Origin: an uncultured Eubacterium sp.
GTDB taxonomy: Bacteria; Bacillota; Clostridia; Lachnospirales; Lachnospiraceae
Length of the DNA: 53,299 nucleotides
NCBI GenBank assembly: GCA_910577225.1
Contig: CAJTMV010000030.1
Location: 1-53,299, forward strand
Reading direction: 5' to 3'
This document shows, one piece after another, positions 17,591 to 25,564 of this stretch. Below the pieces are notes generated by a model, which saw only the letters and a program-made list of their open reading frames with translations, did not search any database and had not been told where the DNA came from. The translations under genes were made by a program, and so were the position numbers. Position 1 is the stretch's first letter, and each line of letters begins with the position of its first letter.

Positions 17591-17629
17591 AAAAACCAGA
17601 CGAAAACACAAAGTTTCCGTCTGGTTTTT
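17591..17629 (-). terminator. Bidirectional-looking intrinsic terminator
   Basis: Twelve-base perfect stem AAAAACCAGACG / CGTCTGGTTTTT with T-runs on both strands. It lies 75 bp past the stop of the TSCPD gene on the minus strand and is its probable terminator. Confidence 0.85.
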
Positions 17630-17703
17630 CTTATCAGTTTCCACATCATTGATAAAATATGACCCACATCCGCCAGCCAGAGATCTGTCGGCAAACCGGT
17701 CCG

Positions 17704-17964
17704 TTATGCATTTTTCTGACATTCATACGCTTCTCTGCATGCCTTTGCAAGCTGATCGCCGCAGGATGTCTGTTTGAACCCGCATGTAATTCCGGACAGT
17801 TTTTTCTCAATCTCATCCACGGTCAGCCCATTGACAAGCGCCGGAATCGCTTTGAGATTTCCGTTGCAGCCTCCGGTAAACGAAACATCCGTGACTACGT
17901 CACCGTCGATGTTTAATTTAATCTGTGTCGAACAGGTTCCCTTTGTCTTATAAATATATTCCAT
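17704..17964 (-). CDS. TSCPD domain-containing protein (TIGR03905-like)
   Basis: An 86-aa protein made almost entirely of the TSCPD domain. It opens with YKTKGTCSTQIKLNIDG and has the conserved TGGCNGNLKAIPALVNGL and SCGDQLAKACR stretches. The cysteines in GTCS, GGCNGN, TCGF and SCGD suggest metal or redox chemistry, but no function is established. The same domain occurs at the C-terminus of some ribonucleotide reductases. It sits 30 bp after the GNAT gene, preceded by an AGGAGG-type site, and is followed by a strong terminator, so the two genes probably form one transcript. Confidence 0.85.
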   Translation of the reverse strand: MEYIYKTKGTCSTQIKLNIDGDVVTDVSFTGGCNGNLKAIPALVNGLTVDEIEKKLSGITCGFKQTSCGDQLAKACREAYECQKNA

Positions 17965-17994
17965 AAATATTATATCCTCCTTGATCGTTCTTTT

Positions 17995-18804
17995 TTAACA
18001 TACTGTTTCTGTCGCTGTTTTGCCCCGGACGCTTTCTACTTTGTTTATCTCGTCCACCAGCTGCTGCGGTTTTACCGTAAGCTCTGCCCATGCCGGCCGA
18101 AAACCGCTGGAAATCGCATTTCTGACCGATTTCAGATTTGACCAGGCAGCGCAGTAAAACGGTGTCCTGCCCCTTTCTAAAATCAAAAGCGCCAGTTTCC
18201 CTGTCAGTGCCCGCGCAATTCCCTGTCTGCGATAATCTTCTGACACGTCTACGCCAATCTGCCACATCGTATCGCAATCGGCAGAACAGGCGGCAAGGCC
18301 GACCAGCTCTCCATGATCAAACGCACCGACGCCCAGCACATCCAGCTCTTTTCTTTTTTCACACAGCGCGTTGCTCCAGGCATCCACATACAGATCCGCA
18401 AAATCTGTCTGCTGCATCACGCGCAGCTCGTACCCACAGTCTGTCTGTTTTAACAGCGCCGGAACCGGCAGAAAATATTCTGCCATAAAACATACGCGCT
18501 GGCCGTATGGCTGAAATGCCTGATCCAGCAAATGCAGATTCGGCGTCTCAAAACAATGCTCCGGCCTGCATGTATCGATATAACGTCTTACAATCTCCTC
18601 GTACTGCTCCTGTACAGAAGCGACCAGATTCGTACCATACGACACCAGATTGCAGGCAAATGGCAATTCCAGATATTTTCTGGCTGCCGGATTTGTTTTC
18701 GAATACACCATTACGTTTTCTGATTTAAGAAAATCATCCGGCTGACAATTTAAATCGATCGCAGATTGCCGCATTGCCGTCTGGCGTATTTGATTCTCTG
18801 TCAT
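17995..18804 (-). CDS. GNAT family N-acetyltransferase
   Basis: A 269-aa protein whose C-terminal half is a GNAT domain. Motif A is visible as MWQIGVDVSEDYRRQGIARALTGKLALLILERG, which contains the acetyl-CoA-binding RRQGIA loop, followed by FYCAAWSNLKSVRNAISSGFRPAWAEL (motif B). The N-terminal ~130 residues are an additional domain of a kind often found in Firmicute GNAT proteins. Substrate unknown. AAAGGAGC lies upstream of the ATG. It is the first gene of a two-gene unit with the TSCPD gene. Confidence 0.9.
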   Translation of the reverse strand: MTENQIRQTAMRQSAIDLNCQPDDFLKSENVMVYSKTNPAARKYLELPFACNLVSYGTNLVASVQEQYEEIVRRYIDTCRPEHCFETPNLHLLDQAFQPYGQRVCFMAEYFLPVPALLKQTDCGYELRVMQQTDFADLYVDAWSNALCEKRKELDVLGVGAFDHGELVGLAACSADCDTMWQIGVDVSEDYRRQGIARALTGKLALLILERGRTPFYCAAWSNLKSVRNAISSGFRPAWAELTVKPQQLVDEINKVESVRGKTATETVC

Positions 18805-19252
18805 GACTGCTCCTTTCTAAATAAAATCCTCACCACTGATGTCCTATGTCATCATATCACAAAAATAATGATTCTTCTACATTTCTTCTAAAATAAAAAT
18901 TGCTTGTATGCAGGCAGAAATACAGATAAGTCCTATCGTTGAAAAAGTGATTCCGATAATAACCATCATTCGTTTTGAACGCAAACATTGCTGCCATGCA
19001 TAACCGGTACAAACCTTCCGCAACTGTCAAATTCGTTGATAAATCTTTAAAAATCACTTGATTTTTCTCTCATTATCCGCTATTTTGTAATAGTAAATGA
19101 TAGGAGCATACGTTATAATAAACACAAAAAATCAGAAATAAAAAGTAATTATTATATTACAACAATGATAATAAAATAATTCCAAAAATTATTCATACTT
19201 AGAACTATTATAATAAAATAAAACAAAAAAAATATTCACATTTACAACTATT
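18805..19252. other. AT-rich intergenic region without a convincing gene
   Basis: About 450 bp between the GNAT gene and the MITE-like element. It is strongly AT-rich, with long A/T tracts near 19120-19240. A 66-codon minus-strand frame at 18857-19057 has no ribosome binding site and an unlikely composition. I see no RNA gene or clear hairpin. Confidence 0.6.
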
Positions 19253-19479
19253 GCCCTGTAAAGTCTAAAACTGTACCAAAATATTGTTTTTGACACATAC
19301 AGTCGATCTTTTATACAATAAAAACGAACAAATCACGGTATCATTCAGCCTCATATACTGCTATTTTGGTACAGTTTTGTATAACGAAAAATATAAATAC
19401 CATATATAGAATTTATGAGGATACAAACTACTATATTGATTAATTAACGGCTTTGATACAGTTTTAGACTTTACAGGAC
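19253..19479. mobile_element. MITE-like element with 25-bp terminal inverted repeats
   Basis: 227 bp. The left end GCCCTGTAAAGTCTAAAACT... and the right end, read from the other strand as GTCCTGTAAAGTCTAAAACT..., match at 23 of 25 positions. The element is flanked by a direct repeat ACTATT (19247-19252 and 19480-19485), a likely target-site duplication. An internal 17-bp inverted repeat (19267-19283 with 19362-19378) repeats the ...AAAACTGTACC core. No transposase is encoded, so it would move only with one supplied in trans. The family was not identified. Confidence 0.75.
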
Positions 19480-19492
19480 ACTATTATATAAA
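19463..19492 (+). promoter_or_regulatory. Possible promoter at the MITE right end
   Basis: TTTAGA (19463-19468), 18-bp spacer, TATAAA (19487-19492), 28 bp before the GrpE-like gene. The -35 lies inside the right terminal repeat and the -10 in flanking DNA. It is a weak match, offered because no better candidate was seen close to the gene. Confidence 0.3.
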
Positions 19493-19520
19493 ATAATGAA
19501 AGAAAAGGCAGGGAGCACAT

Positions 19521-20216
19521 ATGTTTTTCAGATCCAAAAATCAGAACATCCTTTTTCGCCGGCTGGAAGAACAGCTGGCTGCTCTGACGCAGGATACTGC
19601 CTCCGTGAATCAGAAACTGGATACTCTGAATGAGTCTGCGCAAAATATCCGGCAATTGCAGCAATCCAACGAAGGTTCTTCCCAGACCATTCTGGCACAT
19701 GGGCAGAATTTACAGCAGAATATGCGCCATCTGGAGAATACTCTCAGCCAGGATCTTCAAAAGCTGCAGGTGGACGTACACAGGCATGACATGGCTATCG
19801 AAGATCTGCTGGACGAATGGGCTGAAAAAAAATCCGACGAAGACAGCGTTGCAGCGCGCCTGCAGGAAGCCAGCCAGACGGAACATCTGCTGCTGGATTT
19901 GTTTGAAGCCTATCAGGAACAATTCTGGAATCTCAAACATTTTGCAGCATCCAAAGACGAGGCGTGGACTTCACAGATCGCGCTGATGGAACAAGCGCTG
20001 GAGCATTATCAGCGTTCCTGTGCGATCAGTCTCATAAACGAATGCGGTGTCAGCGTAGATTATGATCTGCATGATATAATCGAAGCCACAGACACCTCCG
20101 ATCCTGCTTTAGATAAAAAGATTGCTGAAATCTACCGCTGCGGATATCTGTACAAAGGAAAAGTTCGTAAAAAAGCACAGGCCGCCGCGTATCGTTTTAT
20201 AAAAGTTTCAGAATAA
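19521..20216 (+). CDS. GrpE-like nucleotide exchange factor
   Basis: A 231-aa protein. Residues ~10-100 form a long Gln/Leu-rich coiled coil, and the C-terminal ~60 residues resemble the GrpE beta domain: ALDKKIAEIYRCGYLYKGKVRKKAQAAAYR parallels the GrpE 'G-Y-...-vlRpA.V.V' ending. GrpE releases ADP from Hsp70, and an Hsp70 gene follows 97 bp downstream, which supports the assignment. Similarity to classical GrpE is loose and no housekeeping hrcA-grpE-dnaK context is present, so this belongs to a secondary Hsp70 set. AGGGAG precedes the ATG. The gene starts 41 bp past the MITE. Confidence 0.65.
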   Translation: MFFRSKNQNILFRRLEEQLAALTQDTASVNQKLDTLNESAQNIRQLQQSNEGSSQTILAHGQNLQQNMRHLENTLSQDLQKLQVDVHRHDMAIEDLLDEWAEKKSDEDSVAARLQEASQTEHLLLDLFEAYQEQFWNLKHFAASKDEAWTSQIALMEQALEHYQRSCAISLINECGVSVDYDLHDIIEATDTSDPALDKKIAEIYRCGYLYKGKVRKKAQAAAYRFIKVSE

Positions 20217-20312
20217 CAGTCCACGGGCAGTCACACATCTGCTACGCAACCATAAACAAAAATCCCACCGCTTCATGCGGTTACAGGCATACTGCCGGAA
20301 ACAGGAGAACAC

Positions 20313-22034
20313 ATGAATACAGTAATCGGAATCGATCTTGGTACATCTACAACAGAAGCCGCCGTCATTCAGAACGGAAAACCACTGATGATCTTCAATC
20401 TGGAAAATGAGATTATCACCCCGTCCGCCGTAGGAATCGATGAAACCGGCGAATTTGTCATCGGCGAAAAAGCACGGGCGCAATATTTGCTGTCACCGGA
20501 AAAAACCGCAATAGAAGTCAAACGTAAAATAGGCACAAACGAAACGATTTCGTTAGGCGAGGACTCCTATACGCCGGTAGAACTTTCCGCAAAACTGCTG
20601 GAATATGTCAAAACTTATGCTTCAAACTATTTAAAAACAGAAATAAACCGTGCCGTTATCTCAGTGCCGGCTTATTTTGACGATCTGCAAAGACAGGCTA
20701 CTGTAGAAGCAGGTAAAAAAGCTGGTCTGGAAGTCATGCGTATTTTAAACGAACCGACTGCAGCCGCTCTGAGCTATGGCCTGGAGCATATGGAAGAAGA
20801 AAGTCATATCCTGGTATACGACCTGGGCGGCGGTACTTTTGACGTGACTTTGCTGGAAATGTTTGACGGCGTACTGGAAGTAAAAGCCAGCAGCGGAGAT
20901 AATCAGCTGGGCGGAAAAGATTTTGATGAAAAAATAATGAACTGGCTGATCGAACAATTCCAAAATAAATACCACGTCGATCTGACCGCCGATAACTTCG
21001 CGATGGTGAAGCTGAAAGAAGAGGCCGAGCGCTGCAAAAAAGCGCTGAGCAAAGATCATTCTTATCACATACTGATTCCAATGATCGCTGAAAAATCCGG
21101 AGAACCGCTTGCTCTGGATGAAACGATTACGGTGGAAGCCTTTGAAGAAATGACAAAGGAACTGATCGACCGGACACATCCGCCAATCGATGTCGTATTA
21201 GCCGACAGCGGTATTCTTCCGGAAGAAATCGACCGTGTGATCTTAGTCGGCGGCTCCACAAGAATGCCGCTTGTCGCAAAAGATATTGGACATTATCTTA
21301 AAATGGAACCTGCACAGGCTGTCAATCCCGACTATGCGGTCGCAGAAGGCGCCGCTATCCAGGCTGGTATTATCGAGGGAAGCATTCAGCCGGAAGACAG
21401 CATTATTATTACAGATGTCAACCCTTATACGCTCGGCATCCGCGTCATCGACGAGTATTCCGTAGACCGTATGGCAGTTGTCATCCCACGCAACGTCACC
21501 ATACCAGTGACACGCAGCGAGACCTATTTTACAAGCAGCGACAACCAGACCGTCGCTCATATCGAAATCTATCAGGGGGAAAGCAGCGCCGCCAGCAGAA
21601 ATCATTTTCTGGGAGATTTTGAAGTCCATGGAATTCCTCCAAAAAAAGCCAAAGCAGAGCGTATTAATGTCGAGTTTTCCTACAACCTGAACGGTATGCT
21701 GAATGTAACAGCTACGATCCCAAGCACCGGCGCGGACGCTTCCATCGAGATTAATATGATGCAGGAAACGACGCCAGAGGAAGAACTGATCGATGTCAGC
21801 AAATGGAAGGACGCTCCGAATGCAGCTGAATTCCGTACCATTATACGTCGTGCCGAAAAAATGCTGAACGATCCTCTCGTCCATAACGATAAGCTGGTGA
21901 AGGACGATCTGGAAACGGCTGTCTATGAGCTGAAACAGGCTCTTATATTAGATGATCCGGAGCTTGCAAAAGTCTGCGAATCTGATCTGATGTATCTGCT
22001 GGACGAGCTGGCGGCACAAACCAGGCAACCGTAA
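20313..22034 (+). CDS. Hsp70 family chaperone (DnaK-like, secondary)
   Basis: A 573-aa Hsp70. The ATPase domain has phosphate-1 IGIDLGTSTTEAAV (canonical DLGTTNS), phosphate-2 VYDLGGGTFDVTLL and adenosine motif VILVGGSTRMPLV. The interdomain linker is IIITDVNPYTLGI, a variant of DVTPLSLGI. A beta substrate-binding domain follows (~390-500). The helical lid is short, ending at AAQTRQP with no DnaK-type tail, and the protein is ~40-60 residues shorter than housekeeping DnaK. Set between a GrpE-like and a J-domain gene, it forms a complete but divergent chaperone machine. Client unknown; the nearby ferritin-like gene is one candidate. Confidence 0.92.
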   Translation: MNTVIGIDLGTSTTEAAVIQNGKPLMIFNLENEIITPSAVGIDETGEFVIGEKARAQYLLSPEKTAIEVKRKIGTNETISLGEDSYTPVELSAKLLEYVKTYASNYLKTEINRAVISVPAYFDDLQRQATVEAGKKAGLEVMRILNEPTAAALSYGLEHMEEESHILVYDLGGGTFDVTLLEMFDGVLEVKASSGDNQLGGKDFDEKIMNWLIEQFQNKYHVDLTADNFAMVKLKEEAERCKKALSKDHSYHILIPMIAEKSGEPLALDETITVEAFEEMTKELIDRTHPPIDVVLADSGILPEEIDRVILVGGSTRMPLVAKDIGHYLKMEPAQAVNPDYAVAEGAAIQAGIIEGSIQPEDSIIITDVNPYTLGIRVIDEYSVDRMAVVIPRNVTIPVTRSETYFTSSDNQTVAHIEIYQGESSAASRNHFLGDFEVHGIPPKKAKAERINVEFSYNLNGMLNVTATIPSTGADASIEINMMQETTPEEELIDVSKWKDAPNAAEFRTIIRRAEKMLNDPLVHNDKLVKDDLETAVYELKQALILDDPELAKVCESDLMYLLDELAAQTRQP

Positions 22035-22084
22035 TTACATCCTGCCGTTACAAGGCAAATGACAGAAACGGAGGAAAAACAGGA

Positions 22085-23488
22085 ATGAATACCGACTATC
22101 GCATACTCGGTCTTACACAGGGAGCATCCCCGGAAGAAATAAAAAAAGCATATTTTAAAATGGTTCGTCTGCATTCTCCGGAATCTGACCCGCAAAAGTT
22201 TCAGGAGATCAGACAGGCATACGAACGTCTGAAAAACGCAAAAAGCAAATCAGCCGGGCCTTCCTTTCCTCCTCTCAGCGATCCGTTAGCGGTAAAAATG
22301 TTAAAACAGATCCAGAAGTACCGCAAGGAAAAAAATCTCACCTTATACCGGGATTGCTGTGAAGAAGCATGGAACCGCTTTCCCAAAGATATCCACTTTT
22401 TATATCTGCTGATTATGGCGCAGCGCCGCTGCGGCAATACCGGCAAAGCGGTAAAAAATGCCGAGCTGCTGGTCAGCAAGGATCCCGACAATCAATGGTA
22501 TCAGATGGTTCTCGCTTTTTCCTACAAGGAACGCGGCTTTACGCAAAAAGCATTCGCTGCATGCAAAAACGCTTATGCGCTTGGATGCATGGATACAGAC
22601 TTTTTGCTGATGTATGGATCTGCCTGTGACGACAATCATCTCTATGAGGAAGGCATTTCCATCCTGATGCGGCTTGTGAAGCAGGACATCCGTTGGACGA
22701 GAGAGGATATCCCTAAAATTACAGAAGCATACTTCGGTCTGATATCGATGAATTATTACGGCCACGCAGACGCGCTTTTTGATATTCTGGACAGCCTGTG
22801 CCGCTTTATCAGGCAATACAGCATCTATGTCAAAGAGTTTTTCACACGTATTGTCCAGCTGATCGCAAACGCATGTACCGAAGCCGCCTATCCGTCCAAA
22901 GAATATGACTGTATCGACGAAATCTTTACGTTCGTTTCAAACTACTGTTCAGAACCGTCGGAACTCAAAGAAATACAGACAGCCAGAGAACTTTTTGATT
23001 TTCAGCGCGTATGTGCCGATTCCCGCATCGACGACATTCTCGTCTCTTATCTGGAGCTGTTCCATGATTTTGACGAAGAGGAAGATGAGGACGAAGATAA
23101 AATGATGCAGAAGTTTGCCATCACTGATCTGCAGCTGTGCATGATCGAACAGCGTGAAGAAATACTTGCGCAGGCTGACATCCTAAAACACAGTCACCCG
23201 CGCGAATACGAAAAAATCGCCGCTTTTATTCCAAAGCTCGAAAACGAACCTAAAATTCATTTTTTAAAAGAGCGCCTTTTGAAAACCTATCAGCGTTTGC
23301 AGCCGTTCTTCTACGACGGACAATTTTATGAAAGATACCCAATGGAAAAAATCCATGCAACCGGTATCCAGATAACCGACGAATCCGACAATGAGCCATA
23401 TATACGCAGTACAAAAAAAATCGGCCGTAATGATCCGTGTCCATGCGGTTCCGGTAAAAAATTCAAACACTGCTGCATAAACAAATAA
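22085..23488 (+). CDS. J-domain protein with helical repeats and C-terminal SEC-C zinc motif
   Basis: A 467-aa protein. Residues 1-55 are a J domain (DYRILGLTQGASPEEIKKAYFKMVRL ... FQEIRQAYERL). Where a J domain has HPD it has HSPES, so the tripeptide that stimulates Hsp70 ATPase is altered. Residues ~80-230 look like TPR-type helical repeats, followed by a helical region with an acidic run (FDEEEDEDEDKM). The C-terminus is a SEC-C zinc motif, GRNDPCPCGSGKKFKHCC, known from SecA and other factors. It follows the Hsp70 gene by 50 bp with GGAGGAA upstream. It is likely the client-recruiting co-chaperone of the set. Confidence 0.88.
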   Translation: MNTDYRILGLTQGASPEEIKKAYFKMVRLHSPESDPQKFQEIRQAYERLKNAKSKSAGPSFPPLSDPLAVKMLKQIQKYRKEKNLTLYRDCCEEAWNRFPKDIHFLYLLIMAQRRCGNTGKAVKNAELLVSKDPDNQWYQMVLAFSYKERGFTQKAFAACKNAYALGCMDTDFLLMYGSACDDNHLYEEGISILMRLVKQDIRWTREDIPKITEAYFGLISMNYYGHADALFDILDSLCRFIRQYSIYVKEFFTRIVQLIANACTEAAYPSKEYDCIDEIFTFVSNYCSEPSELKEIQTARELFDFQRVCADSRIDDILVSYLELFHDFDEEEDEDEDKMMQKFAITDLQLCMIEQREEILAQADILKHSHPREYEKIAAFIPKLENEPKIHFLKERLLKTYQRLQPFFYDGQFYERYPMEKIHATGIQITDESDNEPYIRSTKKIGRNDPCPCGSGKKFKHCCINK

Positions 23489-23506
23489 AAATCAAAAAAC
23501 TGTCAC

Positions 23507-23561
23507 CTGCTCCCCCGATTCCAATATATTATAAAAAGGAATCAAATGGGAGCAGATTTTT
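23507..23561 (+). promoter_or_regulatory. Two-part hairpin covering the ribosome binding site of the ferritin-like gene
   Basis: Outer stem CTGCTCCC (23507-23514) with GGGAGCAG (23548-23555), inner stem GATTCC with GGAATC, 15-nt loop, then ATTTTT directly before the ATG at 23562. The right arm contains the GGGAG that should bind the ribosome. It could be a terminator for the chaperone transcript, a translational switch for the next gene, or both. Confidence 0.65.
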
Positions 23562-24098
23562 ATGCAGGAAACAACCAGTCTTTTGACAAATTCATGTAAT
23601 TTCTCAGGTATCCGGCCGGCTATGGCAGACCTTCCGTATCCGCCCATTCAGGTAAAAGAAAAAAATCAGGTTTACGCAAATCTGTTAAGCATCGATTACT
23701 GCGGAGCCGTATCCGAACTTTCTGCAATTACACAATACATTAACAACGAAAACCGAATGGCCTGTACGCACTGTCAGCTGGCCAAAACCATCCTTGGCAT
23801 TGCCATGGCTGAAATGATGCACCTGCAGAAACTTGGAGAACTGATTCATCTGCTTGGCGGAAAAGCAGATTTTGCGGCAAAACAGCCCAATGGCAGAATG
23901 CGCCTTTGGACACCGGAATATCTGACGCTTCCGGAACAGATTGAAAAAATGATTGCCGCAGATATCGAAGCGGAACAGGCCGCCGCAAATCAGTACCGGA
24001 TGCATATGAAAATGATACGGGATGAAAACGTCAACGCCGTGCTGGCACGCATCATCAAAGACGAAGAATATCATATGATGCTGCTGCGATCTTTATAA
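23562..24098 (+). CDS. Ferritin-like (di-iron) protein
   Basis: A 178-aa four-helix-bundle protein. Carboxylate and His ligands have ferritin-like spacing: E52 in the first helix, E84-xx-H87 (AEMMHLQKL) in the second, E136/E138 in the third, and E168-xx-H171 (DEEYHMML) in the fourth. This is the pattern of rubrerythrin / manganese-catalase-like domains, implying a di-iron or di-manganese centre that may handle peroxide or store metal. The N-terminal 30 residues include a Pro-rich stretch and two Cys. The start codon sits against a stable hairpin that contains its GGGAG site. The substrate is not known. Confidence 0.8.
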   Translation: MQETTSLLTNSCNFSGIRPAMADLPYPPIQVKEKNQVYANLLSIDYCGAVSELSAITQYINNENRMACTHCQLAKTILGIAMAEMMHLQKLGELIHLLGGKADFAAKQPNGRMRLWTPEYLTLPEQIEKMIAADIEAEQAAANQYRMHMKMIRDENVNAVLARIIKDEEYHMMLLRSL

Positions 24099-24128
24099 CT
24101 CTTTCTATTGTATCACATTTTCGCACAA

Positions 24129-24203
24129 TTTCGCGCCTGCCGATAAAGACGCAAATAAGATATATTTAGTAAATTTGCACGATGATACCCGTCAGGCGCG
24201 AAA
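24129..24203. other. Long structured inverted repeat between ferritin-like and ThrE genes
   Basis: Perfect 11-base arms TTTCGCGCCTG (24129-24139) and CAGGCGCGAAA (24193-24203) enclose a nested GCAAAT ... ATTTGC pair. There is no T-run on the + strand side. It could be a terminator-like barrier or the site of a regulator; it lies upstream of the ThrE promoter. Confidence 0.5.
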
Positions 24204-24224
24204 AATGATTTCAACATATTACCC

Positions 24225-24253
24225 TTGTTACATAGATATAAATGTTATATAAT
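24225..24253 (+). promoter_or_regulatory. Promoter of the ThrE-type exporter genes
   Basis: TTGTTA (24225-24230), 17-bp spacer, TATAAT (24248-24253), about 45 bp before the start codon. A good sigma-A match. Confidence 0.7.
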
Positions 24254-24297
24254 GAGTGCGATATTTACGGAAGGTTTCTTTATGGAGGTACTTATGC

Positions 24298-25077
24298 ATG
24301 ACTGACATTGAATACATACTTGATTTTGCAGCCAGCCTTGGATGTAACATGCTGGCTGTCGGAGCCAACCTGGAACGTGTAAACGATACCATGTACCGCA
24401 TTTGCAGAAGCTATCATCTGCACTCTATCAGTATATTTTCACTCAATAGTCTGATCATGATTGGCGCCAAATCTGAAGATGATGTTTCCGGAACAAGACA
24501 GCTCAGCGTGCATTCTCACTCCAATCACCTGGAAAAGCTGAACCGTTTTAACCAGCTTTCCCGAAAAGTGTGCGCGGAAACACCTCCCCCTGAAACATTG
24601 TCCGATCTGCTTGCCGAAGCTAAAAATGTTAAAAATTTCCCTACGGCAGCTATTATCTTCGGCCATCTGATCTCCATGTCCACCTTATGCTTTATTTATG
24701 GCGGCAGCTTTTCAGATATGCTTGCGGTATCTTTGAATACGTTTGTATTGTACTGGCTGTCTGAATATTTTGACAGACGCAACATCAATCAGATCGTCGC
24801 GAATACGATCTGCATGTGGGCCGCCGGCTCTCTGGCACTGCTGTTTATCAAGGTCGGAATCGGACAAAACTATTTTATTATCGTTATCACAAACAGCATG
24901 AAAATGATACCGAGTATCTCTTTGGTTAACGCCGTACGGAATATCCTTTGCGGCAACGAGATGAACGGTATTCTGGAATTTTTAAAAGTAGTGCTGGAAT
25001 CCATGGCCATTGTTGTCGGCCTGGTTTTAAGTATTTATATGTTTGGAGGAAACGCGGTACAATGGCTGAAAGTATAA
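24298..25077 (+). CDS. Threonine/serine exporter family protein, ThrE N-terminal type (YjjP-like)
   Basis: A 259-aa protein with a soluble N-terminal half (LDFAASLGCNMLAVGANLERVNDTMYRICRSY) and about five C-terminal membrane helices (~115-255), including MIPSISLVNAVRNILCGNEMNGI. This matches the first half of ThrE exporters (PF06738). In many bacteria the transporter is split into two genes, as here and as in E. coli YjjP/YjjB, where the cargo is reported as succinate rather than threonine. Start at 24298 with GGAGG nine bases upstream; an upstream in-frame ATG at 24256 lacks a site. It overlaps the next gene by 16 bases. Confidence 0.85.
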   Translation: MTDIEYILDFAASLGCNMLAVGANLERVNDTMYRICRSYHLHSISIFSLNSLIMIGAKSEDDVSGTRQLSVHSHSNHLEKLNRFNQLSRKVCAETPPPETLSDLLAEAKNVKNFPTAAIIFGHLISMSTLCFIYGGSFSDMLAVSLNTFVLYWLSEYFDRRNINQIVANTICMWAAGSLALLFIKVGIGQNYFIIVITNSMKMIPSISLVNAVRNILCGNEMNGILEFLKVVLESMAIVVGLVLSIYMFGGNAVQWLKV

Positions 25078-25541
25078 AACTGATTTTATTATCTTTCTTT
25101 GCTTCGATTGGATTTGGATTAAAGTTTCAGATGCAGACACGATATCTGGCATGGGCCGGCCTTGGCGGAGCGCTGACCCGTCTTTGTTATCTGATTCTGC
25201 TGGAAATGATCGACTCCAGACTTATTTATTCGCTGCTGGCGGCAATGTTTGCTTCTCTTTACGCAGAGATTATGGCGATGAAATTTAAGATGCCGTCCAC
25301 AGTCTTTTTATATCCGGCAATTATCCCGCTCACCCCCGGCAGACTGATCTACAGTACAGCGGTAAATTTTCTGCTAAAAGATACTGCCGCCATGTGGAGA
25401 GACGCTGGGGAATGTGCCTCGACGCTGTTTGGCATCAGCATCGGATTTGTACTGATATCCACATTTACTTATTACCGAAGGGTCTATTTTCTTGGAAAAG
25501 ATCTTGCTTCCCATCTGCTGCATCATCCGCATAAAAAGTAA
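25062..25541 (+). CDS. Threonine/serine exporter family protein, second subunit (YjjB-like)
   Basis: A 159-aa protein with about five hydrophobic helices. MPSTVFLYPAIIPLTPGRLIYST carries the Pro-rich motif of the ThrE C-terminal family (PF12821). It starts within the preceding gene behind GGAGGA and must be translationally coupled to it. Together they form a split ThrE-type exporter for small amino or carboxylic acids. A strong hairpin follows the stop. Confidence 0.85.
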   Translation: MAESIKLILLSFFASIGFGLKFQMQTRYLAWAGLGGALTRLCYLILLEMIDSRLIYSLLAAMFASLYAEIMAMKFKMPSTVFLYPAIIPLTPGRLIYSTAVNFLLKDTAAMWRDAGECASTLFGISIGFVLISTFTYYRRVYFLGKDLASHLLHHPHKK

Positions 25542-25564
25542 CGTCGTTTCTGCTTTACGATACC

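Noticed and set aside
17371..17703. Known riboswitch in the 333-bp gap
   Set aside because: No conserved core of a riboswitch family that I recognise; only a promoter, a leader inverted repeat and a terminator are supported.
18857..19057. 66-codon minus-strand frame
   Set aside because: No ribosome binding site, odd aromatic-rich composition, no partner genes; likely chance in AT-rich DNA.
21243..21884. 213-codon minus-strand frame opposite the Hsp70 gene
   Set aside because: Shadow of the Hsp70 reading frame; no start signal and no recognisable domain.
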